DNA of 64,000 nucleotides from JAJZEO01 sp964350315 (GTDB lineage: Bacteria > Chlamydiota > Chlamydiia > Chlamydiales > 2-12-FULL-49-11), in NCBI GenBank assembly GCA_964350315.1, contig CAYGJD010000002.1, positions 1-64,000 of the forward strand, given 5' to 3'. The position numbers and the translations under genes are program-made. Below the pieces are notes generated by a model. The model searched no databases, was not told the DNA's origin, and worked only from the letters and a program-made list of their open reading frames with translations. Shown one piece after another: positions 52,074 to 61,060 of this stretch (its first letter is position 1; each line of letters starts with the position of its first letter).

Positions 52074-54887
52074 TCACTCTTGATGAGTGTCAGGCTTAAT
52101 CGTATATGACATTAAGTGTCTATTCTCAGAAAATGCTGCTTTAGCATACCCTTCGATTCTTTCCTTTGTCACTTGTCTCTCTATTTTACTTACATAGTCG
52201 ACTAGATTATGAACATCGACATCATACATGTTTGATGCCTGATGAGCTCTTAGAAGGCCTACATTTGAAAGATATGAGACCCTTTCTCTCTCAAGTAGGA
52301 TTTCTTTTGCTGTTGCGATCTCATCATCTGTAACTCCTTTTTTCAGGAAGTTGTCCAGCACTTCACGTGCAAAACTTTTCATGTTATCAGCCTTTTCTGG
52401 CTCACAGGAGAAATTAATAGAGATCATCATTTCATCAAGATTTGGCGCATAGGGAAAGTTAGACGATAAACGAACGCTATATGTATCCCCCATTTCTTTT
52501 CTTAATTTTTCTAACAATCTATGGCTAACAATATGATCGAATGCTGCGTATGTCATTGACATATCAAGCTTATGATCATAAGTAAATTCACCACCATAAA
52601 ACATATAATTCATGCAATGTGACTCTGCACCACGAAAAACTGTAATGTCATCTGATTTTTCATGAGAAATATTTTCAGGAAAAGCCGCAACCACATCTGC
52701 TTTTTCTGCCTCTTGAGAAGAGAACAGCTCTACAATTTGTGTAATAACATCATCAACTGCAAAGTCACCTATCACAAGCAAAGTAAATTGTGACGGATCA
52801 GAAAACAATTGATTCAGAATAGCTACAGCATTTTCTTCTTTAGCTTCCCAAGGCTTATACTGCCTATACATTGGGTGGTTTTTATAATAGTGATTCGACA
52901 CAAAAACAGAAAAATAGTAGTAAGGACTATTTTCTAAGTTTTTATACAGCTCTGTGTGTCTATCAATAATACCATTCCAAACATTCTCATCTCTTAGCCT
53001 TTCTGTAAATCCAGCTGCTGAAAGATTAAGCATCATTTCAAGTTTGTCATTTGTGCCAGAAAAAGTGAAGTAACGCTCATTTAGCCCTATTCCAAAATAA
53101 GCAGAAATGTTCATCTTTTTTAAGAAGCTATCAAATTGAGTGCCACAAAGGTTTCCAATGCCACTTTCAACGAGATATTCTGCAGCAAAACTCGTGCTAG
53201 GAAAAAAATCTTCTGCTAAAAGGGTTTTTCCACCTTCAGCAAAAAACTGAAGAGTCACCTGTTTTTTTTCTAGTTCTGATGGTTGTAAAACAACTTTCAT
53301 CCCATTATTTAGAGTGATTTTTGTAAAACCAAGTTCTTCATCAAAAACCTTTGCATATTGCAAATCTTCTACAAAGCTCTTCTTATTGAGTTCAAAGTCT
53401 TCAATAATCATTTCTTCTTTATCAACCACTTCTTCTTTCATCCAAGATTCAATCGCTGATTCAATAGATGCTTTATCTATAAAGCTATGATCTGCTACTT
53501 GAAAAACAATGTGCTTGAAAGGTTCAAAGTTATTCTCGTTGAGCCAATCTAACATTTCTTCTTTTGTCAGTTCGTCATAGACTCCTAGCTTGAAATTTAG
53601 GTAGTCTTCTTCAAGATAGATAGCTGATTTTGCAGCAAAATGATCGGAAAGTTGATTTGCAAGCGCTGCATGAGTGATGCGATGCGTGTTTGCAAGCTTG
53701 TTCTCTGCCTCCACTTTTAAAGAATTTAACACGTCAACAAACTCATGTTTTGATGGACCAAATGTAAACAGACGAACCATTTCACGTATGATAGACGTCA
53801 TACCTTCGTACGGTCTATCTTCATAAGGAATAAAACCAAGCCCACGAATTCCAAGACGATCAATATCAAAGTTCATCGGGAAATGTGCTGTAAAAGGAGC
53901 AGGATGTGTTTTAGCCATTTTATTTAATCTTTGCTCGAAAACTCTTTCAAAGACCTCTTCAAATATATCCTTTTTTGTTCCCTTTAAAGTAAGCTCTTTT
54001 GTCTTTCCTTCTTTCTCTTTGTCGTTATCAATCAATGACCACAACATTCCAATATTAAACATTTGCTCATCATCTTGAAACACTTCGAATTGAGAGTCCT
54101 CTGAAAGATTTAATGAAGTATCTGGTTCAACAAGTTCTTCAGTTGGTTTTTCCATAGAAGAAAAATATTTAACAATCATAGCCTCAACTTCATCTTCATC
54201 AAAATCACCCACAGCTACAACTGCCATTCGATCTGCACGATACCATTTTTTATAGAAATCGCGAATCACTTGAGGATCACATCCTAGGATGATGTCTTTA
54301 AGACCAATCGGCCAGCGAATATTGTAACGAGAGTCTGAAAGAAATGTATCAAAGATCTTTTTGAACTGTCTTGTGCTTGACTGCTTCATATTGATGTTAT
54401 ATTCATCAGCAACAACAGGACGCTCTTTTTCTACCAACTCATCTTTAATTGAAGCCTTACTTGCCCATTCAGAACAGATATGTATTGCCTTATCAAGAAC
54501 TCCTTCTTTTTCAAGGGGAAGTTCTAACATATAGACAGTGCGGTCAAAAGAGGTGTAAGCATTCGTATCAGGACCAAATTGAGCGCCAATAGACTCTAAG
54601 AAGTTAATCACTTCCCAATCTTCAAAATTTTCACTTCCTCTAAAAAGCATGTGCTCTAAAAAATGAGCAAGTCCTCGTTGGTTCTCTTCCTCATGCAAAG
54701 ATCCTGCCTTAACAAAAAGCCTGACAGAAGCCCGATTCTCTGGAAAACTGTTTTTTTTCACATAATACGTCAATCCATTCGGTAATGTATTATGCTTATA
54801 TGATGTGTTCGGCAATGGGACGTCTACGGCAAAAAGGGCGCTAAAAAGAATGCACCCAACCATTAGACAAGTTGATTTAATCTTCAT
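52074..54887 (-). CDS. Exported M16 zinc metalloprotease (insulinase/PqqL-like)
   Basis: A 937-residue insulinase-type protease with two ~450-residue M16 halves. The signal peptide spans about residues 1-20. The zinc motif HFLEH (His75 to His79) followed by MLFRG, and the downstream VVADEYN acid, are in the N-terminal half. The C-terminal half lacks the zinc motif, as usual. It resembles PqqL and may degrade peptides in the periplasm. GGAGG four bases before the ATG at 54887 supports the start. It converges on the glycosyltransferase gene with only two bases between stops. Confidence 0.88.
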   Translation of the reverse strand: MKIKSTCLMVGCILFSALFAVDVPLPNTSYKHNTLPNGLTYYVKKNSFPENRASVRLFVKAGSLHEEENQRGLAHFLEHMLFRGSENFEDWEVINFLESIGAQFGPDTNAYTSFDRTVYMLELPLEKEGVLDKAIHICSEWASKASIKDELVEKERPVVADEYNINMKQSSTRQFKKIFDTFLSDSRYNIRWPIGLKDIILGCDPQVIRDFYKKWYRADRMAVVAVGDFDEDEVEAMIVKYFSSMEKPTEELVEPDTSLNLSEDSQFEVFQDDEQMFNIGMLWSLIDNDKEKEGKTKELTLKGTKKDIFEEVFERVFEQRLNKMAKTHPAPFTAHFPMNFDIDRLGIRGLGFIPYEDRPYEGMTSIIREMVRLFTFGPSKHEFVDVLNSLKVEAENKLANTHRITHAALANQLSDHFAAKSAIYLEEDYLNFKLGVYDELTKEEMLDWLNENNFEPFKHIVFQVADHSFIDKASIESAIESWMKEEVVDKEEMIIEDFELNKKSFVEDLQYAKVFDEELGFTKITLNNGMKVVLQPSELEKKQVTLQFFAEGGKTLLAEDFFPSTSFAAEYLVESGIGNLCGTQFDSFLKKMNISAYFGIGLNERYFTFSGTNDKLEMMLNLSAAGFTERLRDENVWNGIIDRHTELYKNLENSPYYYFSVFVSNHYYKNHPMYRQYKPWEAKEENAVAILNQLFSDPSQFTLLVIGDFAVDDVITQIVELFSSQEAEKADVVAAFPENISHEKSDDITVFRGAESHCMNYMFYGGEFTYDHKLDMSMTYAAFDHIVSHRLLEKLRKEMGDTYSVRLSSNFPYAPNLDEMMISINFSCEPEKADNMKSFAREVLDNFLKKGVTDDEIATAKEILLERERVSYLSNVGLLRAHQASNMYDVDVHNLVDYVSKIERQVTKERIEGYAKAAFSENRHLMSYTIKPDTHQE

Positions 54888-54988
54888 CAATCCTCCAAAT
54901 AATTGAAATGTTTGGAGCTATGTTATAACTCTCTGAAAAACAATTCAATAGATTAAAGGTTTGATAACACCCATACAGGACGTCTTGT

Positions 54989-55516
54989 TTAGTCAAGAAT
55001 TGGCAATTTACTATTTGTTTGTTTGTTACGAACTTCTGCTTTATATCCACACCCTTTCAGTGCTTGAGGCTTTCCAAAGATTTCAATCCTTGGCCATGTC
55101 CTACAGATTGTCGGCCTGATAAAATACCTAGAACAGCGTCCATCCTTTTTAAGATAGCGGCATCCCATCAAATGAAATGACTTTCCATCAATTTTATGCG
55201 CCTCTTTTGTTCTGGGGAAGAATCCATTTATTTGAGTGTGCCAAAAGAGGTCTAGCTTGCCAAAAATGCCTTTTGTTTTACGTATCAGAATAAAATAACA
55301 ACAGTTTCCCCTCTTCTTACAGCTCCCTACCTTCTTGAATGGAGGTCGAATGATGAAGCGGGCAATCCTTTGTGCCGCTAAATCAAGGAGAACCATGGGA
55401 AGAATCAAGAGTCGAATAGGAACACTAATAAATTCTGGAAACCATTTTTTGGGGATTTTTTGTTTTGGAGGCTGCTTTAATTCGCCGGCATGGGCAACTA
55501 GATCTTCAATATTCAT
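54989..55516 (-). CDS. YkgJ-type Cys-rich metal-binding protein
   Basis: A 175-residue protein with a YkgJ/UPF0153 pattern: CKKRGNCC near residue 67, then CRYLKKDGRCSRYFIRPTICRTWP, which holds four further cysteines as in proteins thought to bind iron or zinc clusters. A hydrophobic segment at about 32-50 may tie it to the membrane. Its start overlaps the amidohydrolase-like gene by four bases (ATGA), so they are probably made together. Biochemical function of YkgJ proteins is not established. Confidence 0.75.
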   Translation of the reverse strand: MNIEDLVAHAGELKQPPKQKIPKKWFPEFISVPIRLLILPMVLLDLAAQRIARFIIRPPFKKVGSCKKRGNCCYFILIRKTKGIFGKLDLFWHTQINGFFPRTKEAHKIDGKSFHLMGCRYLKKDGRCSRYFIRPTICRTWPRIEIFGKPQALKGCGYKAEVRNKQTNSKLPILD

Positions 55517-56163
55517 GCCATCAGTTTATACCACTTCCTGGCCGAATTACAAAAGAGGTTTTCTTTGTCCGATGGGGAAAAATCATCAATCATCTTAGAA
55601 AAACTAAGAAATTGCTCCTTACTTCCCATTCCGAACATCACCTTCTCTGGCCCAAATAAATCAATTGCTTCTAAGATAAACTTTCTTGATGCTTCATATT
55701 CTAAAGTTGATCCTAGGATCTTTAAAGCGACATTGTCTTGTTTTGAAAGATCTTTAATCGATAGGTCTTTATTGGACAAACCTTCTGAAGCTAAAATATA
55801 GTTCATCTCTGGATTTTTCTCTGTTATCTGTTGAAAATCAAAATACTGATCGTCTTTGATCTCCACTTCGCAGGAATATCCAGCTTTTTTAACCAACTGC
55901 ATCCCATTTTCCCAAACAGAGTCTATTTCTGGATGTTGATGCCTAAATACATGAATTTTTGAAAAACCAATCACTGATTTAAGAATTGATTTTAGGGATG
56001 ACTTATTGAATTCAGCAGCTCCTACGACGCCTAAGATCGAATCATCGTTAAGCAAAGCAAGAGATCGGGCTTCTCCAACGTTTTGAGAGACCGCAATGAC
56101 ACCATCTAAATGATCTTTTGGGGATCCCTGAATATAATGGGCATCTATAAATGAAAAGCTCAT
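55513..56163 (-). CDS. Amidohydrolase-2-like protein with degenerate metal site
   Basis: A 216-residue TIM-barrel-like protein with the order of an amidohydrolase_2 (L-fuconolactonase-type) domain. The usual start IDxHxH is IDAHYI here (one His lost), and the C-terminal GSDWP is MFGMGSK, which lacks the acid. The typical length is ~280 residues, so this is short. It is probably a pseudoenzyme or has a changed metal site. It overlaps the YkgJ gene by four bases. No ribosome binding site is visible before the ATG. Confidence 0.55.
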   Translation of the reverse strand: MSFSFIDAHYIQGSPKDHLDGVIAVSQNVGEARSLALLNDDSILGVVGAAEFNKSSLKSILKSVIGFSKIHVFRHQHPEIDSVWENGMQLVKKAGYSCEVEIKDDQYFDFQQITEKNPEMNYILASEGLSNKDLSIKDLSKQDNVALKILGSTLEYEASRKFILEAIDLFGPEKVMFGMGSKEQFLSFSKMIDDFSPSDKENLFCNSARKWYKLMA

Positions 56164-56188
56164 TACTTTTGGTTAACAAAGAGAGAAA

Positions 56189-56728
56189 TTAAAGACAATA
56201 TTTCTCAGAAATCTTCACTTTAATTAGGGCAAATATTTCACTCCCTTTCCCGCGCACCCCTTTTTCTTTTGCATTGTAATTTCTGTAGTGTGAGATGTTT
56301 ATGCTTTTAATTTGTTGATCATCCTCACAAAGGGTGTAAAAAGGACCCTCACCTGACAAGGGCTTTTCATCCCTTACTTCATTCATTGTCTGAGCCATAC
56401 GTAAACCATCGATCAAGACCTTAAGATAATTATCTAAGTCACCCGTTGGATGTTCCTTACAACACCCTGGTTCACAGTTGGATAAAAGAGTGATATCAAG
56501 ATCTATGACTTTTCTTGAAGCTTTTGTTACTAAAGGACAAAACGTAAAAGGACCAACAACAATTCTATCCTCTGCCTTAAAATTACAGCTTTCAGGTGCA
56601 CCATCTGCGATCAGATGTTCACGCAACTCTTTAAGTTGCTTAAGAAAATAACGTCTATAGGAAAACTTCATCTTAGTGTGAGACTGCGTTGACAATCTTC
56701 CATTAAAGATTAGAGTAAATTCAAACAT
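56189..56728 (-). CDS. RusA-like Holliday-junction resolvase family protein
   Basis: A 179-residue protein with the RusA core: TGDLDNYLKVLIDGLR (Asp97 and Asp99) and EDDQQI (Asp136 and Asp137), acidic residues that bind magnesium and cut DNA junctions in RusA. Unlike prophage RusA proteins, which are ~120 residues, it has an extended N-terminus and inserted loops with CEPGCC. No other phage gene is nearby. The function may be DNA processing, but it is only inferred. No clear ribosome binding site precedes the ATG. Confidence 0.6.
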   Translation of the reverse strand: MFEFTLIFNGRLSTQSHTKMKFSYRRYFLKQLKELREHLIADGAPESCNFKAEDRIVVGPFTFCPLVTKASRKVIDLDITLLSNCEPGCCKEHPTGDLDNYLKVLIDGLRMAQTMNEVRDEKPLSGEGPFYTLCEDDQQIKSINISHYRNYNAKEKGVRGKGSEIFALIKVKISEKYCL

Positions 56729-56805
56729 ATTATTTATTTTTCTTAATTATTATTAATTACTTAAGAATATAACATAATTTGAATTTTAAATTTACAAGTG
56801 ACATG

Positions 56806-56840
56806 TTCCCTACCGAGTGAGACATTCTACTGGTAGGGAA
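56806..56840. repeat. 9-bp inverted repeat between two minus-strand genes
   Basis: Arms TTCCCTACC (56806-56814) and GGTAGGGAA (56832-56840) are separated by 17 bases. It lies seven bases after the end of the 153-residue gene and upstream of the RusA-like gene, and has no T-run. It may be an mRNA end structure or an operator. Confidence 0.4.
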
Positions 56841-56846
56841 AGAATA

Positions 56847-57308
56847 TTATTTTTTCTCAGCGTTTATAATTTCTATATGAAATTGGGCTGGACCGCAAAA
56901 ACCATCACATCTTTTTTCATAAACGATCTTGGCATCAATTGAATAGTTTTGCGCTTCAATATGAAATGCTTTTTCTCCATCATCAATAATAATTGGAAAA
57001 TCTTCAAGATCATCGTCAATTATAATAGGAAAATCTTCAAGATTATCATCGTAATATCCTTCATCTTTAAGATGTTGAATAAGAGCATTCATTTCTCTTT
57101 CTTTCTGAGCCCAAGGAGGAAGAGCTTGAACCATTTGACTTGAATTTCCAGCAGAAATCACCGCATCAAGGTTGCCATCATCAAGAGCCTCTTGCAACAT
57201 TTCCATCAAGGCTGCGGCAAACAATTGTTGTTGAGCAGTTTTGTTATCTCCTGCGAAATTAAAGATGTTTCTTTCAAAATTAATGTTTATTACTTGATTA
57301 ACTGACAT
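56847..57308 (-). CDS. Unknown protein with a perfect 11-residue repeat
   Basis: A 153-residue acidic protein. The central part contains an 11-residue unit, LEDFPIIIDDD, repeated twice in tandem (33-base DNA period). No signal peptide, membrane segment or known domain is seen. GGG four bases before the ATG is a weak ribosome binding site. A long inverted repeat follows. Function unknown. Confidence 0.5.
   Translation of the reverse strand: MSVNQVININFERNIFNFAGDNKTAQQQLFAAALMEMLQEALDDGNLDAVISAGNSSQMVQALPPWAQKEREMNALIQHLKDEGYYDDNLEDFPIIIDDDLEDFPIIIDDGEKAFHIEAQNYSIDAKIVYEKRCDGFCGPAQFHIEIINAEKK
56982..57050. repeat. 33-base tandem repeat inside the 153-residue gene
   Basis: Two copies of a 33-base unit run side by side, differing at a few third positions. 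They give two copies of LEDFPIIIDDD in the protein. Such repeats can vary in copy number by slipped replication. Confidence 0.6.
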
Positions 57309-57341
57309 AAAACCCTTGTATTATGGATACTGAGGATTAGA

Positions 57342-57890
57342 TTATAACAAGTCGGGGTTTTTCAAGCGATAGAGTCTTTGTTTTAATCCAAACGCCATAA
57401 TTTCTTTTTCATATGTAAAGCCAAGCTTTTGGATTAAACTTTGAGAAGCAAGATTGATGGGTAGGGTGTGAGCTATCAAATCAGGCCTCTTATGGACTTT
57501 AAACCCGATCTCTATACTCTTTTCTCCCATCTCTGCTCCATACCCCTGGCGCCAAAATTTGGGCATAACAGCAAATCCCACCTCAACTTCTTCCCTAGCA
57601 TCAATCCTCTTTTGAACTAACCCTCCTCGTCCAATGAATTCTTCTGTATCTTTAGCATAAAACATCCATAGACCAAAGTTGTGTTCATCCCAATGATCAA
57701 GATAAGTTTGCATTCGCGTCTTAACAAATTCATCTGTCCATATTCCACCCATCGTAAGTGCCACCTGCTTATCTTTATGTAGCGCATTGAGATCTGGAAA
57801 ATGAAGCTTTGTTAAACGATAGCCAATCATTCTTTTTGTTTCGATTTGATCTAGCATTAAGACACGCCCTTGAAAAACACTTTCTTGCAT
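57342..57890 (-). CDS. GNAT acetyltransferase (RimJ-type)
   Basis: A 182-residue GNAT_3 family protein. The acetyl-CoA binding motif is FWRQGYGAEMGEKSIEIGF (about 123-141), after VEVGFAVMP; the N-terminal strands include KRMIGYRLTKLHFPDL and the C-terminal half SLIQKLGFTYEKE. RimJ/RimL-type enzymes acetylate N-termini or small molecules; the substrate is unknown. There is no strong ribosome binding site at 57890, and an internal ATG (residue 12) is an alternative. Confidence 0.85.
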   Translation of the reverse strand: MQESVFQGRVLMLDQIETKRMIGYRLTKLHFPDLNALHKDKQVALTMGGIWTDEFVKTRMQTYLDHWDEHNFGLWMFYAKDTEEFIGRGGLVQKRIDAREEVEVGFAVMPKFWRQGYGAEMGEKSIEIGFKVHKRPDLIAHTLPINLASQSLIQKLGFTYEKEIMAFGLKQRLYRLKNPDLL

Positions 57891-57966
57891 TATATGGAAT
57901 AAATAATAATCCTACAAAACATATGGTATCTTACTCTATGAGAAAAACAAACAAGGCGGCTTTTTG

Positions 57967-58449
57967 ATGAATAACTTTTGTAAAGGGGCTTTTTCGCTGA
58001 TTCTTTGGTATTTACCTGTCGCTCTTGTTCAGTTTATATCTGCCCATATAACAATCTCATCCCTTAACCCTTGGTACCAAACCCTTCAAAAAGGGATAGG
58101 GACGCCGCCTTCTTGGGTTTTTGGACCGACCTGGACAATCTTATACATCATGATGACAGTCGCTGTATGGATGGTGTATCGTGCAGAAACCACGAGAGCT
58201 AAACATGCCTTTGCATATGTTTTGTTTTTCACTCAACTTTTTGCCAATAGCCTCTGGTCATTCTTGTTCTTCGGATTTCACCTGCCAGGATGGGCTCTTA
58301 TTGATCTTGGTTTACTCATTCTCTTAATCCTTCTAACAACCGTCTGTTTTTTTCATATTCGTAAACTAGCAGGTTTTTTGTTATTGCCCTATCTTCTTTG
58401 GAGTGCATACGCATTCTACCTCAATGCTGCTATTTGGTGGTTAAATTAG
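57967..58449 (+). CDS. tspO: TspO/MBR-family membrane protein
   Basis: A 160-residue protein with five membrane helices. WYQTLQKGIGTPPSWVFGPTWTILYIMM is the TspO signature, and ALLLPYLLWSAYAFYLNAAIWWLN the last helices. TspO proteins bind porphyrins, cholesterol and related ligands in the outer or mitochondrial membrane. Its role in chlamydiae is unknown; binding of a host-derived ligand is an inference. The ATG at 57967 follows GGCGG by seven bases; an earlier TTG is less likely. Confidence 0.88.
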   Translation: MNNFCKGAFSLILWYLPVALVQFISAHITISSLNPWYQTLQKGIGTPPSWVFGPTWTILYIMMTVAVWMVYRAETTRAKHAFAYVLFFTQLFANSLWSFLFFGFHLPGWALIDLGLLILLILLTTVCFFHIRKLAGFLLLPYLLWSAYAFYLNAAIWWLN

Positions 58450-58465
58450 TGCATCTTTAATGATA

Positions 58466-59125
58466 CTAAGCCAGAGCAAAAATGGTGCTAAAGAGCAATC
58501 CATTATATGTGACATGCGCCGCTGTTGATGCCGCGCGATTTTCTGTACAAACTCTTAGAGTAGAGAAGGCAGCACCAAGCAAAAAAATCTCAATTAGGAG
58601 AATGATGCTTACATGAGGTAGAAGTGCTGGAATATGATAAAGAGCAAACAAGAAAGCGTTACCTAAAACTTGAATCGCTTTCTTACATTCAGATCCAACA
58701 TGATCATTTAAAAAATCATGCACTACTCCCCGAAAGATAAACTCTTCTATGTATGGGACCACTAATGAAAAAAAGGCAAGAAAGCTTACTTTTATTACAA
58801 CACTTGCCAATGTTATCGGTAGTCTGGCTATAGATAAGGCTGTTCCAACAACACCCATGTCATTTGAAGAAATTCCTTGACCAAGAATAGATGATATTGC
58901 ACCAAATTGTCCTAAGGTTATAAAGGCAAGAATCCCCACACCAACACCAAGGGCAATATTTTCAGCATTGATATCACAATAGTCACTTATAGAAATATTT
59001 TTAAGAAAGTCGAATTCCGCTGAGCAAGCATCCCAAATCCGATCAAATATAGAAATATACGGCTCTTGCTTATTCACATAGCCATGATTATACTGAGAAT
59101 GTGTTGAGGATTGTATGTTTTCCAT
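58466..59125 (-). CDS. CPBP-family intramembrane protease
   Basis: A 219-residue protein with several membrane segments and the CPBP (Abi/CAAX protease-like) motifs: PYIEEFIFRGVVHDFL (Glu-Glu and Arg), ALYHIPAL (His), and AAHVTYNG (His and Asn) near the C-terminus. Such proteins cleave peptides within the membrane or act in self-immunity to bacteriocins. TATAAT ends ten bases before the ATG with no ribosome binding site, so the transcript may be near-leaderless. It is convergent with tspO. Confidence 0.75.
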   Translation of the reverse strand: MENIQSSTHSQYNHGYVNKQEPYISIFDRIWDACSAEFDFLKNISISDYCDINAENIALGVGVGILAFITLGQFGAISSILGQGISSNDMGVVGTALSIARLPITLASVVIKVSFLAFFSLVVPYIEEFIFRGVVHDFLNDHVGSECKKAIQVLGNAFLFALYHIPALLPHVSIILLIEIFLLGAAFSTLRVCTENRAASTAAHVTYNGLLFSTIFALA

Positions 59126-59209
59126 ATATAGAATAATTATAATTATGATCTAAATATAATTAAACTAAACAATAATCTATAGATGTTTATGAAAATTTTA
59201 AATGGACAC

Positions 59210-59242
59210 AAAAAAACGCACCCAGAATAAATTGGATGCGTT
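59210..59242 (-). terminator. Rho-independent terminator after the cyclophilin gene
   Basis: On the minus strand AACGCATCCA pairs with TGGGTGCGTT across an eight-base loop, one U-G wobble, followed by TTTTTGTGTCC. It lies 26 bases after the cyclophilin stop and upstream of the CPBP gene. Confidence 0.75.
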
Positions 59243-59267
59243 CAATTCAAATAATTTTTTAAATAAA

Positions 59268-59873
59268 TTAAGCAGATTTAGCAGTCAAAGCCTTCGCTGA
59301 GATGATTGAAACTTCTTCAACAGGACGATTTCCCGCTTGCGTCTTCACGTTTACAATCTTATCAACGATCTCCATCCCTTCAACAACCTTTCCAAATACA
59401 GGGTGATTGCCGTCTAGGTGCTTGTTATCGACAACATTGATAAAGAACTGGCTTCCACCTGTATTAGGCCCAGCATTAGCCATAGAAATCGTTCCACGCT
59501 TATTCTTGTTGATCGCATCAGCCTCTAGTGGAAATTCATCTTTGATTTTATAGCCAGGTCCACCGCGTCCACTTCCTTCTGGGTCTCCACCTTGAACCAT
59601 GAAATTCGGAATCACTCTATGGAAAATAGTTTTATCATAAAATCCCTGTTTCACAAGCTTTAAAAAATTCTCTGTTGTGATAGGCATTAGGTTTGTGTAT
59701 AGCTCGATCTTGACATCACCCATTGTCGTTTTAAGGACTACAGTTTGATTTTCTTTAGACATAATTTCTCCTGATTTTAAGGGCTGCGTACTAAAAACAC
59801 CCAAGAAAAAAAGCAAGGCGCAAAAGCCTCTGATTTTCGTGGGATAAAATAGTTTCTTGAATTTTTTTGACAT
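59268..59873 (-). CDS. Cyclophilin-type peptidyl-prolyl isomerase (two candidate starts)
   Basis: A PpiB-type cyclophilin with FHRVIPNFMVQGGDPEGSGRGGPGYKI and GTISMANAGPNTGGSQFFINV, the catalytic and peptide-binding motifs. It speeds cis-trans isomerisation of prolines. From the ATG at 59873 (MSKKFKK) it has a basic start and a hydrophobic run (GFCALLFFLGVF) like a signal peptide. From the ATG at 59762 (MSKENQ), with AGGAG five bases upstream, it would be a 164-residue cytosolic protein, the length of PpiB. The inner start has the better ribosome binding site, so both forms are possible. Confidence 0.88.
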   Translation of the reverse strand: MSKKFKKLFYPTKIRGFCALLFFLGVFSTQPLKSGEIMSKENQTVVLKTTMGDVKIELYTNLMPITTENFLKLVKQGFYDKTIFHRVIPNFMVQGGDPEGSGRGGPGYKIKDEFPLEADAINKNKRGTISMANAGPNTGGSQFFINVVDNKHLDGNHPVFGKVVEGMEIVDKIVNVKTQAGNRPVEEVSIISAKALTAKSA

Positions 59874-59966
59874 AAACTGATTCAACCTCTTGTTAATCGA
59901 TAGGTTCATGTGTTGTTTAACAGAGACATATTGACACATCGATCAAAAGAGGTGCAACTTTTTTTA

Positions 59967-61040
59967 TCACAAAAAATGAGCATTTTCGAAGAGATTGCCT
60001 GTTACAAGATGAAAAAACTCTTCACTAAGCTCATTAATAACTCTTTTCTGCTCTGCTGTAGGAATTCTTGGTGGCGTGATAAAGCTTCTTAAAAATTCCC
60101 TACAAATCTCCTTAATCCCCTCATCCCCTATCAATGAAAAAACTTTTTGATAAAATTCTATTTTTCCATCAGTTGACATTTCAGTTTTATAGGTCATCAT
60201 CAATGATCTTAAACAACTCGGTGAAACACGATTAAGTTGGAATTCAATAAAAAAAGGCATTGTTCGTACTTTGCGCTTTCTATTTATATACATAAGAGAA
60301 GCATCGTCTACAGACGTAAATGGAGTCTTTTCCATTTCCTCTGTAACTTCTTGTTCGCGGATCTCCCTTACTGTCTCAAACGCCATTTGCATAGCTGCCT
60401 CTAGAATATCGGCTCTAAATGATTGTCGCTGGCCTGCTTCAGCTTGAATGTAGTCAAACATTCTAGAAAACAATCCATTTAGAATTTTCGTAAGAAATTG
60501 AACATCCGCGTTGAAATCTTCCTGCAAGACAGGATCAATATCCTGTGCAGGCGCTATCTTTTCTGTGGAAATTTGCAATGAGGCCTCTCTTCGACAAATT
60601 TCTGCTTCACAAACAAGTCCATCTGAAGAAACGTGTAAAGTGTAACCAGATCCGGGTTGAATCACCTCAGGCAATTTCACTAAAATTCTTTTAGTTGTTT
60701 GTGTGAAAAATGGAAAATCTTTTATATCATCTGGATGATTTGATTGGATTAGAACAGGATTTCTTAGAGCAACTACATTTAGATAAATCTGAGTTATTTT
60801 ATCACTACTAATCCCCAAAAGATCTATGATAGGACCAATGTTATGCCCACTTCCTCTAAAAGGCAATCTTACAGATTGATCTAAACTTGGTAAAGTTCGC
60901 AAACACACTTCTAAGGCAATATCATCTCCCTTAAAGCGAATTTCAACCCGCTTCATTTTTGGAGAGTTACCACTGAAAGTTGGCCCACTCCATGAAAAAT
61001 CTAAATATACTCTAGCATTTCCAGGCAACAACTCTTGCAT
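59967..61040 (-). CDS. Unknown protein, paralogue of the adjacent 61061 gene
   Basis: A 357-residue protein with a beta-rich N-terminal part (RVYLDFSWSGPTFSG, and later RILVKLPEV...GYTLHVSSDG) and a helical C-terminal part with CLRSLMM and GIKEICREFL. It shares the order of these motifs with the neighbouring 324-residue protein (FLNFEWEGPSVW, VEIKLPKD, YTLRVTSND, GLRGLVS, VTNICRQN). The two arose by tandem duplication. AGGAG six bases before the ATG gives the start. No signal peptide or known family. It follows the paralogue by 20 bases. Confidence 0.6.
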   Translation of the reverse strand: MQELLPGNARVYLDFSWSGPTFSGNSPKMKRVEIRFKGDDIALEVCLRTLPSLDQSVRLPFRGSGHNIGPIIDLLGISSDKITQIYLNVVALRNPVLIQSNHPDDIKDFPFFTQTTKRILVKLPEVIQPGSGYTLHVSSDGLVCEAEICRREASLQISTEKIAPAQDIDPVLQEDFNADVQFLTKILNGLFSRMFDYIQAEAGQRQSFRADILEAAMQMAFETVREIREQEVTEEMEKTPFTSVDDASLMYINRKRKVRTMPFFIEFQLNRVSPSCLRSLMMTYKTEMSTDGKIEFYQKVFSLIGDEGIKEICREFLRSFITPPRIPTAEQKRVINELSEEFFHLVTGNLFENAHFL

Positions 61041-61060
61041 AATGAGCTCCTAAATCTCAA

